Counted from the stretch's first letter, positions 52,296 through 60,195 are shown. The stretch is DNA of 64,000 nucleotides from Niastella caeni (GCF_004834005.1 NZ_STFF01000001.1:1239347-1303346); one strand, 5' to 3'. Numbers and translations: made by a program. Notes: generated by a model from the letters alone, not told the origin.

Positions 52296-53234
52296 ATGAC
52301 GGCCTCTTCATTTCTCCCCGCAGCTACACAAATGATATACGACATGGGCCTGCAACACCTGCTGCAGGGCATTACTTTTGAGTGCCCGCACCAGGCGCTG
52401 GCCGAAAAACAGAAAGTAGTACGCTGCGTGTTGGAAGGGCATCAATACAGCAGCATGGAGATCGATAAAATATTTTCTGCTTCCAAGGCACAGGGAAAGA
52501 GTTTGTATTATGTAGATGAAAGTCTGCTGCAAACCATTGCACCCGATATTATTTTTACGCAGGATGTTTGTGAAGTATGCCAGATAGATACCGCCTGTAC
52601 TTCAGCCGCTGTAGCGAAGCTGGAAAAGCAACCACAACTCATTGCACTTACGCCCAATACCCTGCACGATGTTTTTAATACTGCTATTACCATTGCATCG
52701 GCCATGGGCAATGAAGAAGCGGCTTATACATACCTCGCTTCATTACAAAAAAGAATTGACGCCATAATAGATGGTTTACGCTTGCACAAAGCACCGCCCA
52801 GGCGGGTGATGATCATGGAATGGCTGGCGCCGGTATACAACTGCGGCCACTGGATCCCCTACCAGGTAGCTTATGCCGGCGGTATCGACATGCTTTCAAA
52901 TCCCGGAGGCGACAGCATTGTTACACCCTGGGAAAAGATTGTGAAATACGATCCGGAAGTATTGGTGATTGCACCCTGTGGTTTTACTATTTCCAGAACG
53001 GCTGAGGAAATTCATTTGCTTACGCAGAAAAAAGAATGGAGCCAGCTTACCGCGGTACGAAATGACGCCGTATTTATGGCCGACTACGATCTGTTCACGC
53101 AACCCAGCGCCAGTACATTAACAGATGGTATTGAATTACTGGCTTCCTTATTCCACCCTACCCTGTTTACCGTGCCTGTACATCTGCAACATAAGTACAA
53201 ACCGCTTCATCAAACAATATTGGAACATGTGTAA
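52296..53234 (+). CDS. BtuF-like cobalamin-binding protein without signal peptide
   Basis: The 312-residue protein has the class III periplasmic-binding-protein fold used by BtuF. The first strand SSFLPAATQMIYDMGL starts at residue 4, and the domain-closing ending HQTILEHV is intact. Other landmarks are FTQDVCEVCQIDTAC (four Cys within residues about 93-105, unusual) and MEWLAPVYNCGHWIPYQVAYAGG near 170-195. There is no signal peptide or lipobox and no in-frame start upstream, so it is predicted cytoplasmic. A role as corrinoid-binding or handling protein in the B12 pathway is inference. It overlaps the next gene by 8 bases. Confidence 0.82.
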   Translation: MTASSFLPAATQMIYDMGLQHLLQGITFECPHQALAEKQKVVRCVLEGHQYSSMEIDKIFSASKAQGKSLYYVDESLLQTIAPDIIFTQDVCEVCQIDTACTSAAVAKLEKQPQLIALTPNTLHDVFNTAITIASAMGNEEAAYTYLASLQKRIDAIIDGLRLHKAPPRRVMIMEWLAPVYNCGHWIPYQVAYAGGIDMLSNPGGDSIVTPWEKIVKYDPEVLVIAPCGFTISRTAEEIHLLTQKKEWSQLTAVRNDAVFMADYDLFTQPSASTLTDGIELLASLFHPTLFTVPVHLQHKYKPLHQTILEHV

Positions 53235-53451
53235 GCACGAGCAAAAAACCTGTCCGCGTTGCCATACGCCCTTTGAATGTAAAGTAGGCGACGTAATGCA
53301 TTGCCAATGCTATGGCATTACCTTCACCAATGAAGAAAAAGCATTTATAGAAGAACGTTACACCGATTGCCTTTGCCGCAATTGTTTGCAGGAACTAAAA
53401 CAACGGTATACTTTATTTAAAGAAAAATATTTTCATAATGGCAACAGATGA
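53227..53451 (+). CDS. Cysteine-rich CWC-family protein
   Basis: The 74-residue protein starts at 53227 (MCKHEQKTCPRCHTPFECK), overlapping the previous stop by 8 bases. Paired cysteines (C9/C12, C18, C26/C28, and CLCRNC near 48-53) form two zinc-ribbon-like knuckles, the CWC pattern. The function is unknown. In Bacteroidota it often sits inside cobalamin clusters, as here, and it overlaps cobU by 14 bases, so it is translated from the same transcript. Confidence 0.82.
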   Translation: MCKHEQKTCPRCHTPFECKVGDVMHCQCYGITFTNEEKAFIEERYTDCLCRNCLQELKQRYTLFKEKYFHNGNR

Positions 53452-54025
53452 GAAAGGCCTCCCCTCAGCCCTCCCGACAAGTTGGGATAAACCCTCCGGT
53501 GGAGGGGGAGCGCACTACAAAGGCATTGTTTTCATCACCGGTGGCGCCCGCAGTGGCAAAAGCCGCTATGCACAACAACTGGCGCTTCAACTAAGCAATA
53601 ATCCTGTTTACCTGGCTACCGCCCGCCATTGGGACGATGATTTTGAAAAGCGCATTCAACGCCACCAGGCAGAAAGAGATGAACGATGGACGAGCATTGA
53701 AGAAGAAAAAAATATCAGCGGGTTATCCTTATCGGGCAAAGTAGTAGTGATGGATTGTGTTACCTTATGGATCACCAATTTTTTTACTGATAACAAATAT
53801 GATATCGATGCCAGCCTGCAGCAATGTAAAGTTGAAATTGACAAGCTGGATACTGCCAACAATACCTTTATCATCATCAGCAATGAACTGGGTATGGGTA
53901 TGCATGCCGAAACCGAGATCGGCAGAAAGTTTACCGATCTGCAAGGCTGGATGAATCAGTATATTGCTCAAAAAGCCAACCAGGTAATATTTATGGTGAG
54001 CGGTATACCGATGGTTATAAAGTGA
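53438..54025 (+). CDS. cobU: Adenosylcobinamide kinase / adenosylcobinamide-phosphate guanylyltransferase (with in-frame palindromic insertion)
   Basis: The bifunctional enzyme phosphorylates adenosylcobinamide and transfers GMP to it in nucleotide-loop assembly. The P-loop FITGGARSGKSRYAQ is at residues 32-46, VMDCVTLWITN and the FIIISNELGMG motif (about 140-150) follow, and WMNQYIAQKANQVIFMVSGIP closes the domain. The first 27 residues are abnormal: residues 6-25 (LPTSWDKPSGGGGA region) are encoded by a G+C-rich palindrome at 53456-53512, before the core that family members reach within a few residues. No start codon lies after the insertion, so it must be translated. Confidence 0.94.
   Translation: MATDEKGLPSALPTSWDKPSGGGGAHYKGIVFITGGARSGKSRYAQQLALQLSNNPVYLATARHWDDDFEKRIQRHQAERDERWTSIEEEKNISGLSLSGKVVVMDCVTLWITNFFTDNKYDIDASLQQCKVEIDKLDTANNTFIIISNELGMGMHAETEIGRKFTDLQGWMNQYIAQKANQVIFMVSGIPMVIK
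53456..53512 (+). repeat. In-frame palindromic element at the 5' end of cobU
   Basis: Blocks AGGCCT, CCCTCCCGAC, TTGGGATAAA and CTCCGGTGGAGG line up with the element in the tryptophan dioxygenase gene (9804-9863). It is read in the sense direction and adds about 19 codons. CTCC-GGT-GGAG forms a small hairpin. Confidence 0.75.
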
Positions 54026-54112
54026 GTGTGAATGGTGAATGGGTTCACGACATTCGAAAAGTTTCACTAGTCCACAGCAGTAAGCAAATAAAGTTAAAAA
54101 CGGTGAAATAGA

Positions 54113-54910
54113 ATGAGCAATAATATTTTACAGGCGAAAGGTGGTAATGACCTCAACGCCTCCGCCAGTGGGCGAAGAGAGGGGGGTGCAGGCCGTGGAT
54201 ATATGAACTGGAGCGGAGGTAAAGACTCATCTCTTTGCTTACATTATATACAACAGGATGATCGCTACCAGGTAGATTGCCTGCTTACCAGTGTTAACGC
54301 AGCCCATGACCGGATTTCCATGCATGGGGTGCGGCGGTCGTTACTGGAAGCACAGGCCGCATCAATAGGACTTCCTTTGCAAACTATTGAGTTGCCCGAG
54401 CAACCCGGCATGCAGGAATATGAACAGGCGATGGTGAGCAAGGTGACTTCTTTAAAGAACAATGGGTACAGCCATGCCGTATTTGGTGATATTTTCCTGG
54501 AAGACCTGAAACGTTACCGGGAAGAAAAACTGGCCACGATGGATATTCAATGTGTATTTCCATTATGGAAAATTTCCACCACACAACTGATGCAGGAATT
54601 TTTGCAATTTGGTTTCAAGGCGATCATAGTTTGTGTGAATACAAAATTCCTGGACAAAAGTTTTTGCGGCCGGTTGATCGATGAATCATTTGTACACGAC
54701 CTGCCCGCCAATGTAGATGTATGCGGCGAGAATGGCGAGTATCATTCTTTTGTTTTTGATGGCCCCGTTTTTAAATACCCAATACCTTTTAGCAAAGGCG
54801 AGATCGTGTATCGCACTTACCAGGCGCCCAAACAGGCGCAGGATACCTGCAACCCAATGAACCAGGCCTCGGAATATGGATTCTATTTTTGTGACCTGTC
54901 ACCGGATTAA
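54113..54910 (+). CDS. DUF71/COG2102 family ATPase (diphthine--ammonia ligase-like, B12-associated)
   Basis: The 265-residue PP-loop-type protein has the SGGKDSSLCLHYI motif at residues 34-46 and the family signature GENGEYHSFVFDGPVF near 202-217, plus FGDIFLEDLKRYRE near 124-137. Comparative genomics of DUF71 proposed diphthamide synthesis for eukaryotic/archaeal members and B12 salvage for bacterial ones; bacteria do not make diphthamide and this gene sits between cobU and cobT, so the second role fits. The core begins at Met31 (54203). The first 30 residues include a Gly/Arg-rich stretch from a palindrome-like sequence (about 54149-54199), and translation could also start at 54203. Confidence 0.86.
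   Translation: MSNNILQAKGGNDLNASASGRREGGAGRGYMNWSGGKDSSLCLHYIQQDDRYQVDCLLTSVNAAHDRISMHGVRRSLLEAQAASIGLPLQTIELPEQPGMQEYEQAMVSKVTSLKNNGYSHAVFGDIFLEDLKRYREEKLATMDIQCVFPLWKISTTQLMQEFLQFGFKAIIVCVNTKFLDKSFCGRLIDESFVHDLPANVDVCGENGEYHSFVFDGPVFKYPIPFSKGEIVYRTYQAPKQAQDTCNPMNQASEYGFYFCDLSPD
54149..54199 (+). repeat. Possible further palindromic element at the 5' end of the DUF71 gene
   Basis: GCCTCCGCCAGTGGGCGAAG followed by a G-run forms a hairpin similar in style to the cobU element but aligns with it only loosely. It lies before a Met that could be the real start. Confidence 0.4.
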
Positions 54911-55002
54911 AATGAAGAAATGTTGGAAACTGTTTTACCTAATATTTCGGGAAATAATATACATTGCCTGATTGCTGATCCGGATAACCAAAACTCTAAA
55001 TC

Positions 55003-56067
55003 ATGTCCCTTACATTACAACAACAGCTACAGCACATCATTGATCATAAAACCAAACCACTCGGCGCGTTGGGAAGGCTGGAAGAAGTAGCCATGCAAAT
55101 TGGTCTGATTCAGCAGACAACGAAGCCAGTAATTCAACACCCACATATTATTGTATTTGCCGGTGATCATGGCATTGCCACAACCGGGCTGGTAAATACC
55201 TTTCCGCAGGAAGTAACGGCCCAAATGGTATTGAACTTCATGCATGGCGGCGCTGCGATCAATGTATTTTGCCGGCAACACAAACTCACTTTGAAAGTAG
55301 TGGATGCAGGAGTGAACTTTGATTTTTCTTCAAATCCAGTTGATCTCATCAGCGCAAAGATTGGTTACGGAACCAAAAACTATCTCAATGAACCGGCAAT
55401 GAGTGTAGCGCAAGCCCAACAAGCCATCGATAAAGGAAAAGCGATCGTGGCGGAAACTGCTGCTTCAGGATGCAACTGTATTGGCCTTGGAGAAATGGGC
55501 ATTAGCAATACTTCCTCTGCCGCGTTGATCATGAGCGCAATGACCGGATTACCAGTTGTAACATTTACCGGCAGAGGCACTGGCTTGAACAATGATCAGT
55601 TACAAACAAAGATAGACACGCTGCACCAGGTTTACGAAAAACATGCGCTGAGTGAGTTGAAAGAAAAACCCATTGAATTATTAGCACGGATAGGCGGTTT
55701 TGAAATAGCGATGATGGCAGGCGCGTACCTTGAAGCGGTAAAACAAAAAATGGTAGTAATAGTAGATGGATTTATTACTACTGCGGCGTTGCTGATTGCC
55801 AATGCCATTTTCATGGCGGAAAAACAAAAATCATTAGTATCTGATTGGAAAACCCTGATAGATCATTGCATTTTTGCACATACCAGCCACGAAGCAGGGC
55901 ATGAAAAAATATTAGGCCGCCTGGGCGTTCGCCCCTTATTAAACCTCTCGATGCGGTTGGGCGAAGGAACAGGCGCAGCATTGGCCATGCCATTGATACA
56001 ATCTGCTGTAACCTTCCTGAATGAGATGGCCAGTTTTGAAAGCGCCGGCGTGAGCAATAAAGAGTAA
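55003..56067 (+). CDS. cobT: Nicotinate-nucleotide--dimethylbenzimidazole phosphoribosyltransferase
   Basis: The enzyme transfers phosphoribose from nicotinate mononucleotide to dimethylbenzimidazole or another base, giving the alpha-ribazole phosphate of the lower ligand. The 354-residue length is standard. Seen motifs are TKPLGALGRLEEVAMQIG, FAGDHGIATTGLVNTFPQEVTAQMV, GLGEMGISNTSSAALI and the RLGEGTGAALAMPLI end carrying the catalytic Glu (near 317-320). It lies 92 bp after the DUF71 gene and 12 bp before cobS. Confidence 0.96.
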   Translation: MSLTLQQQLQHIIDHKTKPLGALGRLEEVAMQIGLIQQTTKPVIQHPHIIVFAGDHGIATTGLVNTFPQEVTAQMVLNFMHGGAAINVFCRQHKLTLKVVDAGVNFDFSSNPVDLISAKIGYGTKNYLNEPAMSVAQAQQAIDKGKAIVAETAASGCNCIGLGEMGISNTSSAALIMSAMTGLPVVTFTGRGTGLNNDQLQTKIDTLHQVYEKHALSELKEKPIELLARIGGFEIAMMAGAYLEAVKQKMVVIVDGFITTAALLIANAIFMAEKQKSLVSDWKTLIDHCIFAHTSHEAGHEKILGRLGVRPLLNLSMRLGEGTGAALAMPLIQSAVTFLNEMASFESAGVSNKE

Positions 56068-56079
56068 GTTCTATATAAT

Positions 56080-56898
56080 ATGATTATGAAAAAAGAGCTA
56101 CGGATATTCTTTACTGCCATGATGTTCCTGACACGGTTACCTGTGCCGCGCTTTACCGATCATTCGCCTGATTACCTGGAAAAATCGGTAAAATATTTTC
56201 CGTTGATAGGATATATGGTGGCTGCCATCAGCGGGCTCACCTTCCTGATCTTTAATAAATACATCAGCGAAGACATTGCCATAGCAGCGTCTATCATTGC
56301 AGGCATTTTAACAACAGGTGCTTTTCATGAAGATGGCTTTGCCGATGTATGTGATGCCTTTGGTGGCGGGTGGACCAAAGAAAAGATCCTGATGATCATG
56401 AAAGACAGCAGGCTGGGATCGTACGGTGTAATTGGAATGCTGTCAATATTATTCTGCAAATTTCTATTATTAAAGGAGCTGCCCAAGTTCACCCCCGATT
56501 TACAAGCGCCTTCAATAAATATTTTCTACAACTACCGGTACTTTTTACTTACACTGCTAGCAGCCCATGCGATAAGCCGGTTGATGCCAGTATTGGTTAT
56601 GCGCTTTTATGATTATGTAACCGATCCAGACAGCAGTAAATCGAAACCGGTAGCTACCCGTAAACCAACGGTGCCGGTTTTGTTGATACCTATTATTACC
56701 GCCTTACTTCCCTTTGCATTTATGAGCTGGCATTTTTTGCTGGCTATTGTGCCGGTAGTATACGTCGCATTCAGCCTGGCTAAATATTTTAAAAAATGGA
56801 TCGGCGGATATACCGGCGATTGCCTCGGCGCCATTCAACAGGTAAGTGAGTTGTGTTTTTATTTAAGCATGATTATTATCTGGCGCTACGTAATTTGA
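56080..56898 (+). CDS. cobS: Adenosylcobinamide-GDP ribazoletransferase (cobalamin synthase)
   Basis: The 272-residue integral membrane enzyme joins alpha-ribazole (phosphate) to adenosylcobinamide-GDP, the last assembly step. Metal-binding acidic motif HEDGFADVCDAFGGGW is at residues 83-98, and MKDSRLGSYGVIG follows near 108-120. Six or seven membrane helices fill the rest, with GYTGDCLGAIQQVSELCFYL near the end. A second Met at residue 3 is an equally possible start. It lies 12 bp after cobT. Confidence 0.95.
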   Translation: MIMKKELRIFFTAMMFLTRLPVPRFTDHSPDYLEKSVKYFPLIGYMVAAISGLTFLIFNKYISEDIAIAASIIAGILTTGAFHEDGFADVCDAFGGGWTKEKILMIMKDSRLGSYGVIGMLSILFCKFLLLKELPKFTPDLQAPSINIFYNYRYFLLTLLAAHAISRLMPVLVMRFYDYVTDPDSSKSKPVATRKPTVPVLLIPIITALLPFAFMSWHFLLAIVPVVYVAFSLAKYFKKWIGGYTGDCLGAIQQVSELCFYLSMIIIWRYVI

Positions 56899-57016
56899 TT
56901 GCTGATTTGGAGATTTAGAGATTTGGGGACTTATTTAAATGGGCAATTCTTCTTCTAAATTTCATCTTTTTGCAAATCACAAAATCGCTAAATCAGAAAT
57001 CCCGAAATTTGTTCTC

Positions 57017-57625
57017 ATGGCAATCTACCTTGTTCGACATACTACTCCACTTATTGAAAAAGGCATCTGTTATGGGCAATCACAAATAGATGTAACGGCT
57101 TCTTTTGAAGAAGAAGCAAAACAAATTCAGGCGGCCCTGCCGGAAGGGATTGAACAGGTGTATAGCAGTCCGCTCATTCGCTGTCATAAACTGGCCAGCT
57201 ATTTATTTCCCCAACATGCTATTAACCTTGAACCCGACCTGATGGAATTGCATTGTGGCGAATGGGAAGGATTGCATTGGGATGCCATCCCATCTGAAGT
57301 AATTGACCCGTGGATGAAAGATTTTGTGAATGTATGCATACCCGGTGGGGAAAGTTATGTGCAAATGCACGGCCGGGTAACCCAATGTTTTACCAGGATC
57401 ATCGAAGGACCTAAACCGGTGGCAATTGTTACGCATGGAGGCGTCATCAGAAGCATTTTAGCACATATAACAAAAACCCCGCTGGTTGATTCATTTGGCG
57501 CCTTCAAAATACATTACGGTTGTGTAATGCAGCTACAGGTTACGCCGGCAGGATTTCATTTCGAAGAATTGCATAATATCACTACGGAGAAAGAGCAGCA
57601 TAAACCCAGTAATTTCAAAAGGTAG
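57017..57625 (+). CDS. cobC: Alpha-ribazole phosphatase (histidine phosphatase family)
   Basis: The 202-residue enzyme begins at 57017 (MAIYLVRHTTPLIEKGICYG), with the RHT variant of the RHG motif carrying the catalytic His8. The second conserved His is in VTHGGVIRSI near 137. YSSPLIRCHKLA and LMELHCGEWEGLHWD are typical of CobC. It removes the phosphate from alpha-ribazole 5'-phosphate or the cobalamin product. The 26-codon upstream frame is not part of the family. It is the last gene of the B12 locus. Confidence 0.9.
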   Translation: MAIYLVRHTTPLIEKGICYGQSQIDVTASFEEEAKQIQAALPEGIEQVYSSPLIRCHKLASYLFPQHAINLEPDLMELHCGEWEGLHWDAIPSEVIDPWMKDFVNVCIPGGESYVQMHGRVTQCFTRIIEGPKPVAIVTHGGVIRSILAHITKTPLVDSFGAFKIHYGCVMQLQVTPAGFHFEELHNITTEKEQHKPSNFKR

Positions 57626-57851
57626 ATCGGCATCAGGCACCTGATACAAGCAGACTATGCTGAAGGAGGGTCTAAAACCCGGAAAATCACCCTTTTCGCA
57701 CCAGACATTGGGCATCATTTTTTGAAAAACAGGCTCTTGTGAATGCTTTTTTTTCGTTATTATCGCATTAATTATCAACGCTGAATTGGCAATTTTAATG
57801 TAGATTTGCCGCCCGAACTTTGGTTTGGGGTTTTACCCTACTGAATCAAAT
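57626..57851. other. Spacer between cobC and tRNA-Arg
   Basis: No protein gene is supported. Near its end a -7-like TAGATTTG occurs at 57801-57808. Confidence 0.5.
57801..57808 (+). promoter_or_regulatory. Candidate -7 element for tRNA-Arg
   Basis: TAGATTTG fits TAnnTTTG and lies 44 nt before the tRNA. The nearest TTG is too close for the usual spacing. Confidence 0.35.
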
Positions 57852-57923
57852 GGTCTCGTAGTACAATGGATAGTACGCAAGTCTCCGGAACTTGATATCC
57901 CAGTTCGATTCTGGGCGAGACCA
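57852..57923 (+). tRNA. tRNA-Arg (anticodon CCG)
   Basis: The acceptor stem GGTCTCG pairs with CGAGACC and is followed by discriminator A; CCA is not encoded. The D arm is GTAC-loop-GTAC, the anticodon stem CAAGT/ACTTG encloses CTCCGGA with anticodon CCG, and the T arm is CCCAG-TTCGATT-CTGGG. It decodes CGG. Confidence 0.95.
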
Positions 57924-57960
57924 CTCTCTCACGTTCATTTAAGAAGTAACGAAAATCAGC

Positions 57961-57997
57961 AACCCGCATAAAATCGTGATTTTGTGCGGGTTTTTTG
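57961..57997 (+). terminator. Terminator after tRNA-Arg
   Basis: AACCCGCATAAAAT pairs with ATTTTGTGCGGGTT (one G-T pair) around CGTG, then a run of six T. Confidence 0.88.
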
Positions 57998-58132
57998 TTT
58001 GTGGTTGATCATTCAACATATGGCGATGTACATAGAAGTTAGGCCAGTCCTCAATATTGTTAAGTTAACAGCTGATAATATGTTATAATAAACCTATAAT
58101 AAAACCGTTACTTCGCATAATTAATTTCACTT

Positions 58133-58778
58133 ATGCGAATAAAAAACACATGTATTCCCGTTAATCGCCCTTTTTTGTTTATTCGCAGCAAGTACCACCC
58201 TTGGCCAAACGCTGCAGTTCGATGAATTTTCAGTACCTATTTACCGTTTTGCAAAAGATCAACGATATAGTGAGCACCAGAAAATTGGTTATATAGCAGA
58301 TATAAATGAGCAACTGGGCGCTTCCCTGTTACCCTCAAAGTCAAAACAATTTAACCGTGATGCATTCCTGAAAAGCATCATCGAAGAATTGAATGCGGCT
58401 GGAATAAAAGTGGTATCAGAAAGCGCAGATCTTATGGTTGCTATCGACGTTGATAATTTTGCAGCCACTACAACTGCTCCCGCTGATATGCTGGGCAATG
58501 CAAGCTATAATTTGTCGGGCAGCGCCAAGTTGGCTCTATTCAATGGAAAATCAGAACTCTATTTTATCAAACCTTTAAACCTTGCAACAAGCACCTCACT
58601 AAAAGCCAGTGAGATGATCAAAAATAGTTTTACGCAAGATCTTGCTACGCCAAAAGCAATAGAAAATTACACATTGTTGGTGCGCACGATCCTTTTGTCG
58701 CTACAAAATTGGCAATATAAAACCCAAAAATTTCTACCTTCGATCCCTATAAGAGCTCTCATTATAGCCCAAAATTAA
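58133..58778 (+). pseudogene. Secreted hypothetical protein gene broken by a single-base frameshift in the signal peptide
   Basis: From ATG 58133 the frame gives MRIKNTCIPV and then should continue as a signal peptide, but the hydrophobic remainder (IALFCLFAASTTLGQ) lies in the next frame from 58164. One extra base at about 58163, or one in the nearby six-T run, explains this. Downstream the frame is open to the stop at 58776-58778, encoding about 200 residues: QTLQFDEFSVPIYRFAKDQR, QLGASLLPSKSKQFNRDAF and LNAAGIKVVSESADLMVAIDVD. The start-to-stop protein therefore looks like an exported lipid-binding or envelope protein of unknown family. The next TTG in frame (58389) would remove the export signal. 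It may be a true mutation or a sequencing error. Confidence 0.6.
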
Positions 58779-58811
58779 GGTTGATATAACCTGACATTGA
58801 AAAAGAAGATC

Positions 58812-59297
58812 ATGAAAACAGCCATTCTATTTGTACTCCTTATTTTTTCATTCAAGACTTATTCACAAGACACTGCAAAAATCAGACAGGTGGATTCGTT
58901 AGTTAAGCTGATCAATAATTCAAACTTCAAAACCCAGAGAGACACCATAAAACAAGACCGTCCTGATTATGGTATTTCAAGCAGGACATATCTCACTATG
59001 GTAAGTGAAGGGAATGAACTAAAGAAATATGTCAATAGCTTCCATATGACAACGAAGAATAATGGAATATCCAAAAAAATGGATGGAGAAAATGCGTTTT
59101 ATTTTGATCATAACAAATTGATTAAGGTAGAAGAGTTTATGAGCGAGGGTGATAAAAAGATGGAAATGCACTGGTACTACGCAGACGAGAAACCAATTTA
59201 TAATACGCTGAACGCTGGTAAAGACAATGAAAGAGCAGAAATGCTGTTAAAAATGGCGAAGGGTTTAGTAGAGAAAATGTCATCGTTCATTAAATAG
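58812..59297 (+). CDS. Secreted hypothetical protein
   Basis: The 161-residue product starts at 58812 (MKTAILFVLLIFSFKTYSQD) with a signal peptide cut near SYSQ-D. The mature part is highly charged, with KIRQVDSLVKLINNSNF and a MDGENAFYFDHNKLIKVEEFMSEGDKKMEMHWYYADEKP block that suggests alternating beta strands. A TTG at 58797 could add five residues. No family is recognised. It lies 33 bp after the frameshifted gene, so the two may share a transcript. Confidence 0.65.
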   Translation: MKTAILFVLLIFSFKTYSQDTAKIRQVDSLVKLINNSNFKTQRDTIKQDRPDYGISSRTYLTMVSEGNELKKYVNSFHMTTKNNGISKKMDGENAFYFDHNKLIKVEEFMSEGDKKMEMHWYYADEKPIYNTLNAGKDNERAEMLLKMAKGLVEKMSSFIK

Positions 59298-59589
59298 TAA
59301 AAAAAAATTAATCCCCAACACCTAAATGGTAAATGATCGTAAACAGATTGCAACTGATCTTATCTCTACAATAATCGATTGCCAGGCTTAAATATGCGAT
59401 CATTACAAATTTGCAGCAAATCGTCTCATTTCAATTATTTATTCCTGGCGTGTTGCAGGCGAAATAGCACCCGTTAAAATCGAATTAATCCTCGCAAATG
59501 CAATTCACGTTCAAAGTGGAAGTGAAAAATTTAAAGACAGCCAGGTAAATGGATGGGATTTAAAATAGAAGAGTGTAATTCTAAATAAA
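59298..59589. other. Gap after the secreted hypothetical protein
   Basis: No gene is supported. A roughly 60-codon frame without a start codon (about 59388-59568) could be the remnant of a gene end but carries no family signature. The 59648-59878 terminator follows. Confidence 0.4.
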
Positions 59590-59615
59590 AATGCAGGGCA
59601 TTTCACACCCTGCAT
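59587..59615 (-). terminator. Terminator of the small coiled-coil protein gene
   Basis: ATGCAGGG pairs with CCCTGCAT, and the minus-strand transcript ends in a T-run. It lies about 33 bases after the stop at 59648. Confidence 0.75.
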
Positions 59616-59647
59616 CTTTAAAGCTCTTTGTTAACTTTCATCCCGCC

Positions 59648-59878
59648 TTAATTAAGTGCTTCCGGTGTTTCAGGCGCACTTTCTTCTGCAAATAAATTTT
59701 CACCTGATGCTTCTTTTGCAGGCTTGGCTTTCTTCACTGATTTGTCAAGAATTTTCTCAAGGGCAGCAATAGCTTCCTGAAGAGGCTTTAATTTAGCTTG
59801 CAATTCTACTTCCTCTTCTTTCAGTTTTCTTAGTGCGTCGGTAACGGGATTTTCCTTTACAACGGTTTCTTTGGCCAT
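59648..59878 (-). CDS. Small coiled-coil protein
   Basis: The 76-residue cytoplasmic protein has a central helix of regular charged heptads (NPVTDALRKLKEEEVELQAKLKPLQEAI...LEKILDKSV, about 11-48) and a Lys/Pro/Ala-rich then acidic tail ending EALN. No domain family is recognised. It may be a DNA- or ribosome-associated coiled coil, but that is a guess. It has its own terminator and a weak -7 candidate upstream, and a self-complementary CCCGCAT/ATGCAGGG-type hairpin in the leader (about 59911-59936). It is followed by the same-strand gap to the GH3 gene. Confidence 0.65.
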   Translation of the reverse strand: MAKETVVKENPVTDALRKLKEEEVELQAKLKPLQEAIAALEKILDKSVKKAKPAKEASGENLFAEESAPETPEALN

Positions 59879-60195
59879 AGTATATTTTGTTTTTTATTGT
59901 GAAAATTCTCCCGCATTACGCGTTATGCAGGGAAAACAGGTCGCTAAAATACATTCAAAAATGGTATGGCAAAATACAGAAAGCGCTTTGTGAAAAAGAA
60001 AATCGGAAAAAACAGAATTGGGCCAAAAATTGAAAAATTAGCTGTCAATCTTTCGGGAAAAATAGCTTAATCTGCCGTTCTATCATTTATTTAATTAATG
60101 CGTATCCAAAATTTATTCCCCGAAATACAAACCCCGTATAAACCCATGATTTTATACGGGGTTTGTACCTTATAGAAACTACTTTCTGAAATTTC
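59879..60195. other. Gap between the coiled-coil gene and GH3 gene
   Basis: It contains the leader and promoter region of the 76-residue gene (59879-59990), low-complexity A+T-rich sequence, and the GH3 terminator at 60126-60167. No gene is seen. Confidence 0.5.
60126..60167 (-). terminator. Terminator of the GH3 gene
   Basis: A perfect 17-bp stem (TACAAACCCCGTATAAA with its complement at 60151-60167) encloses an 8-nt loop, 29 bases past the GH3 stop. Confidence 0.85.

Noticed and set aside
59388..59568. About 60-codon frame without a start codon
   Set aside because: It could be the remnant of a gene end, but no family or start codon supports it.
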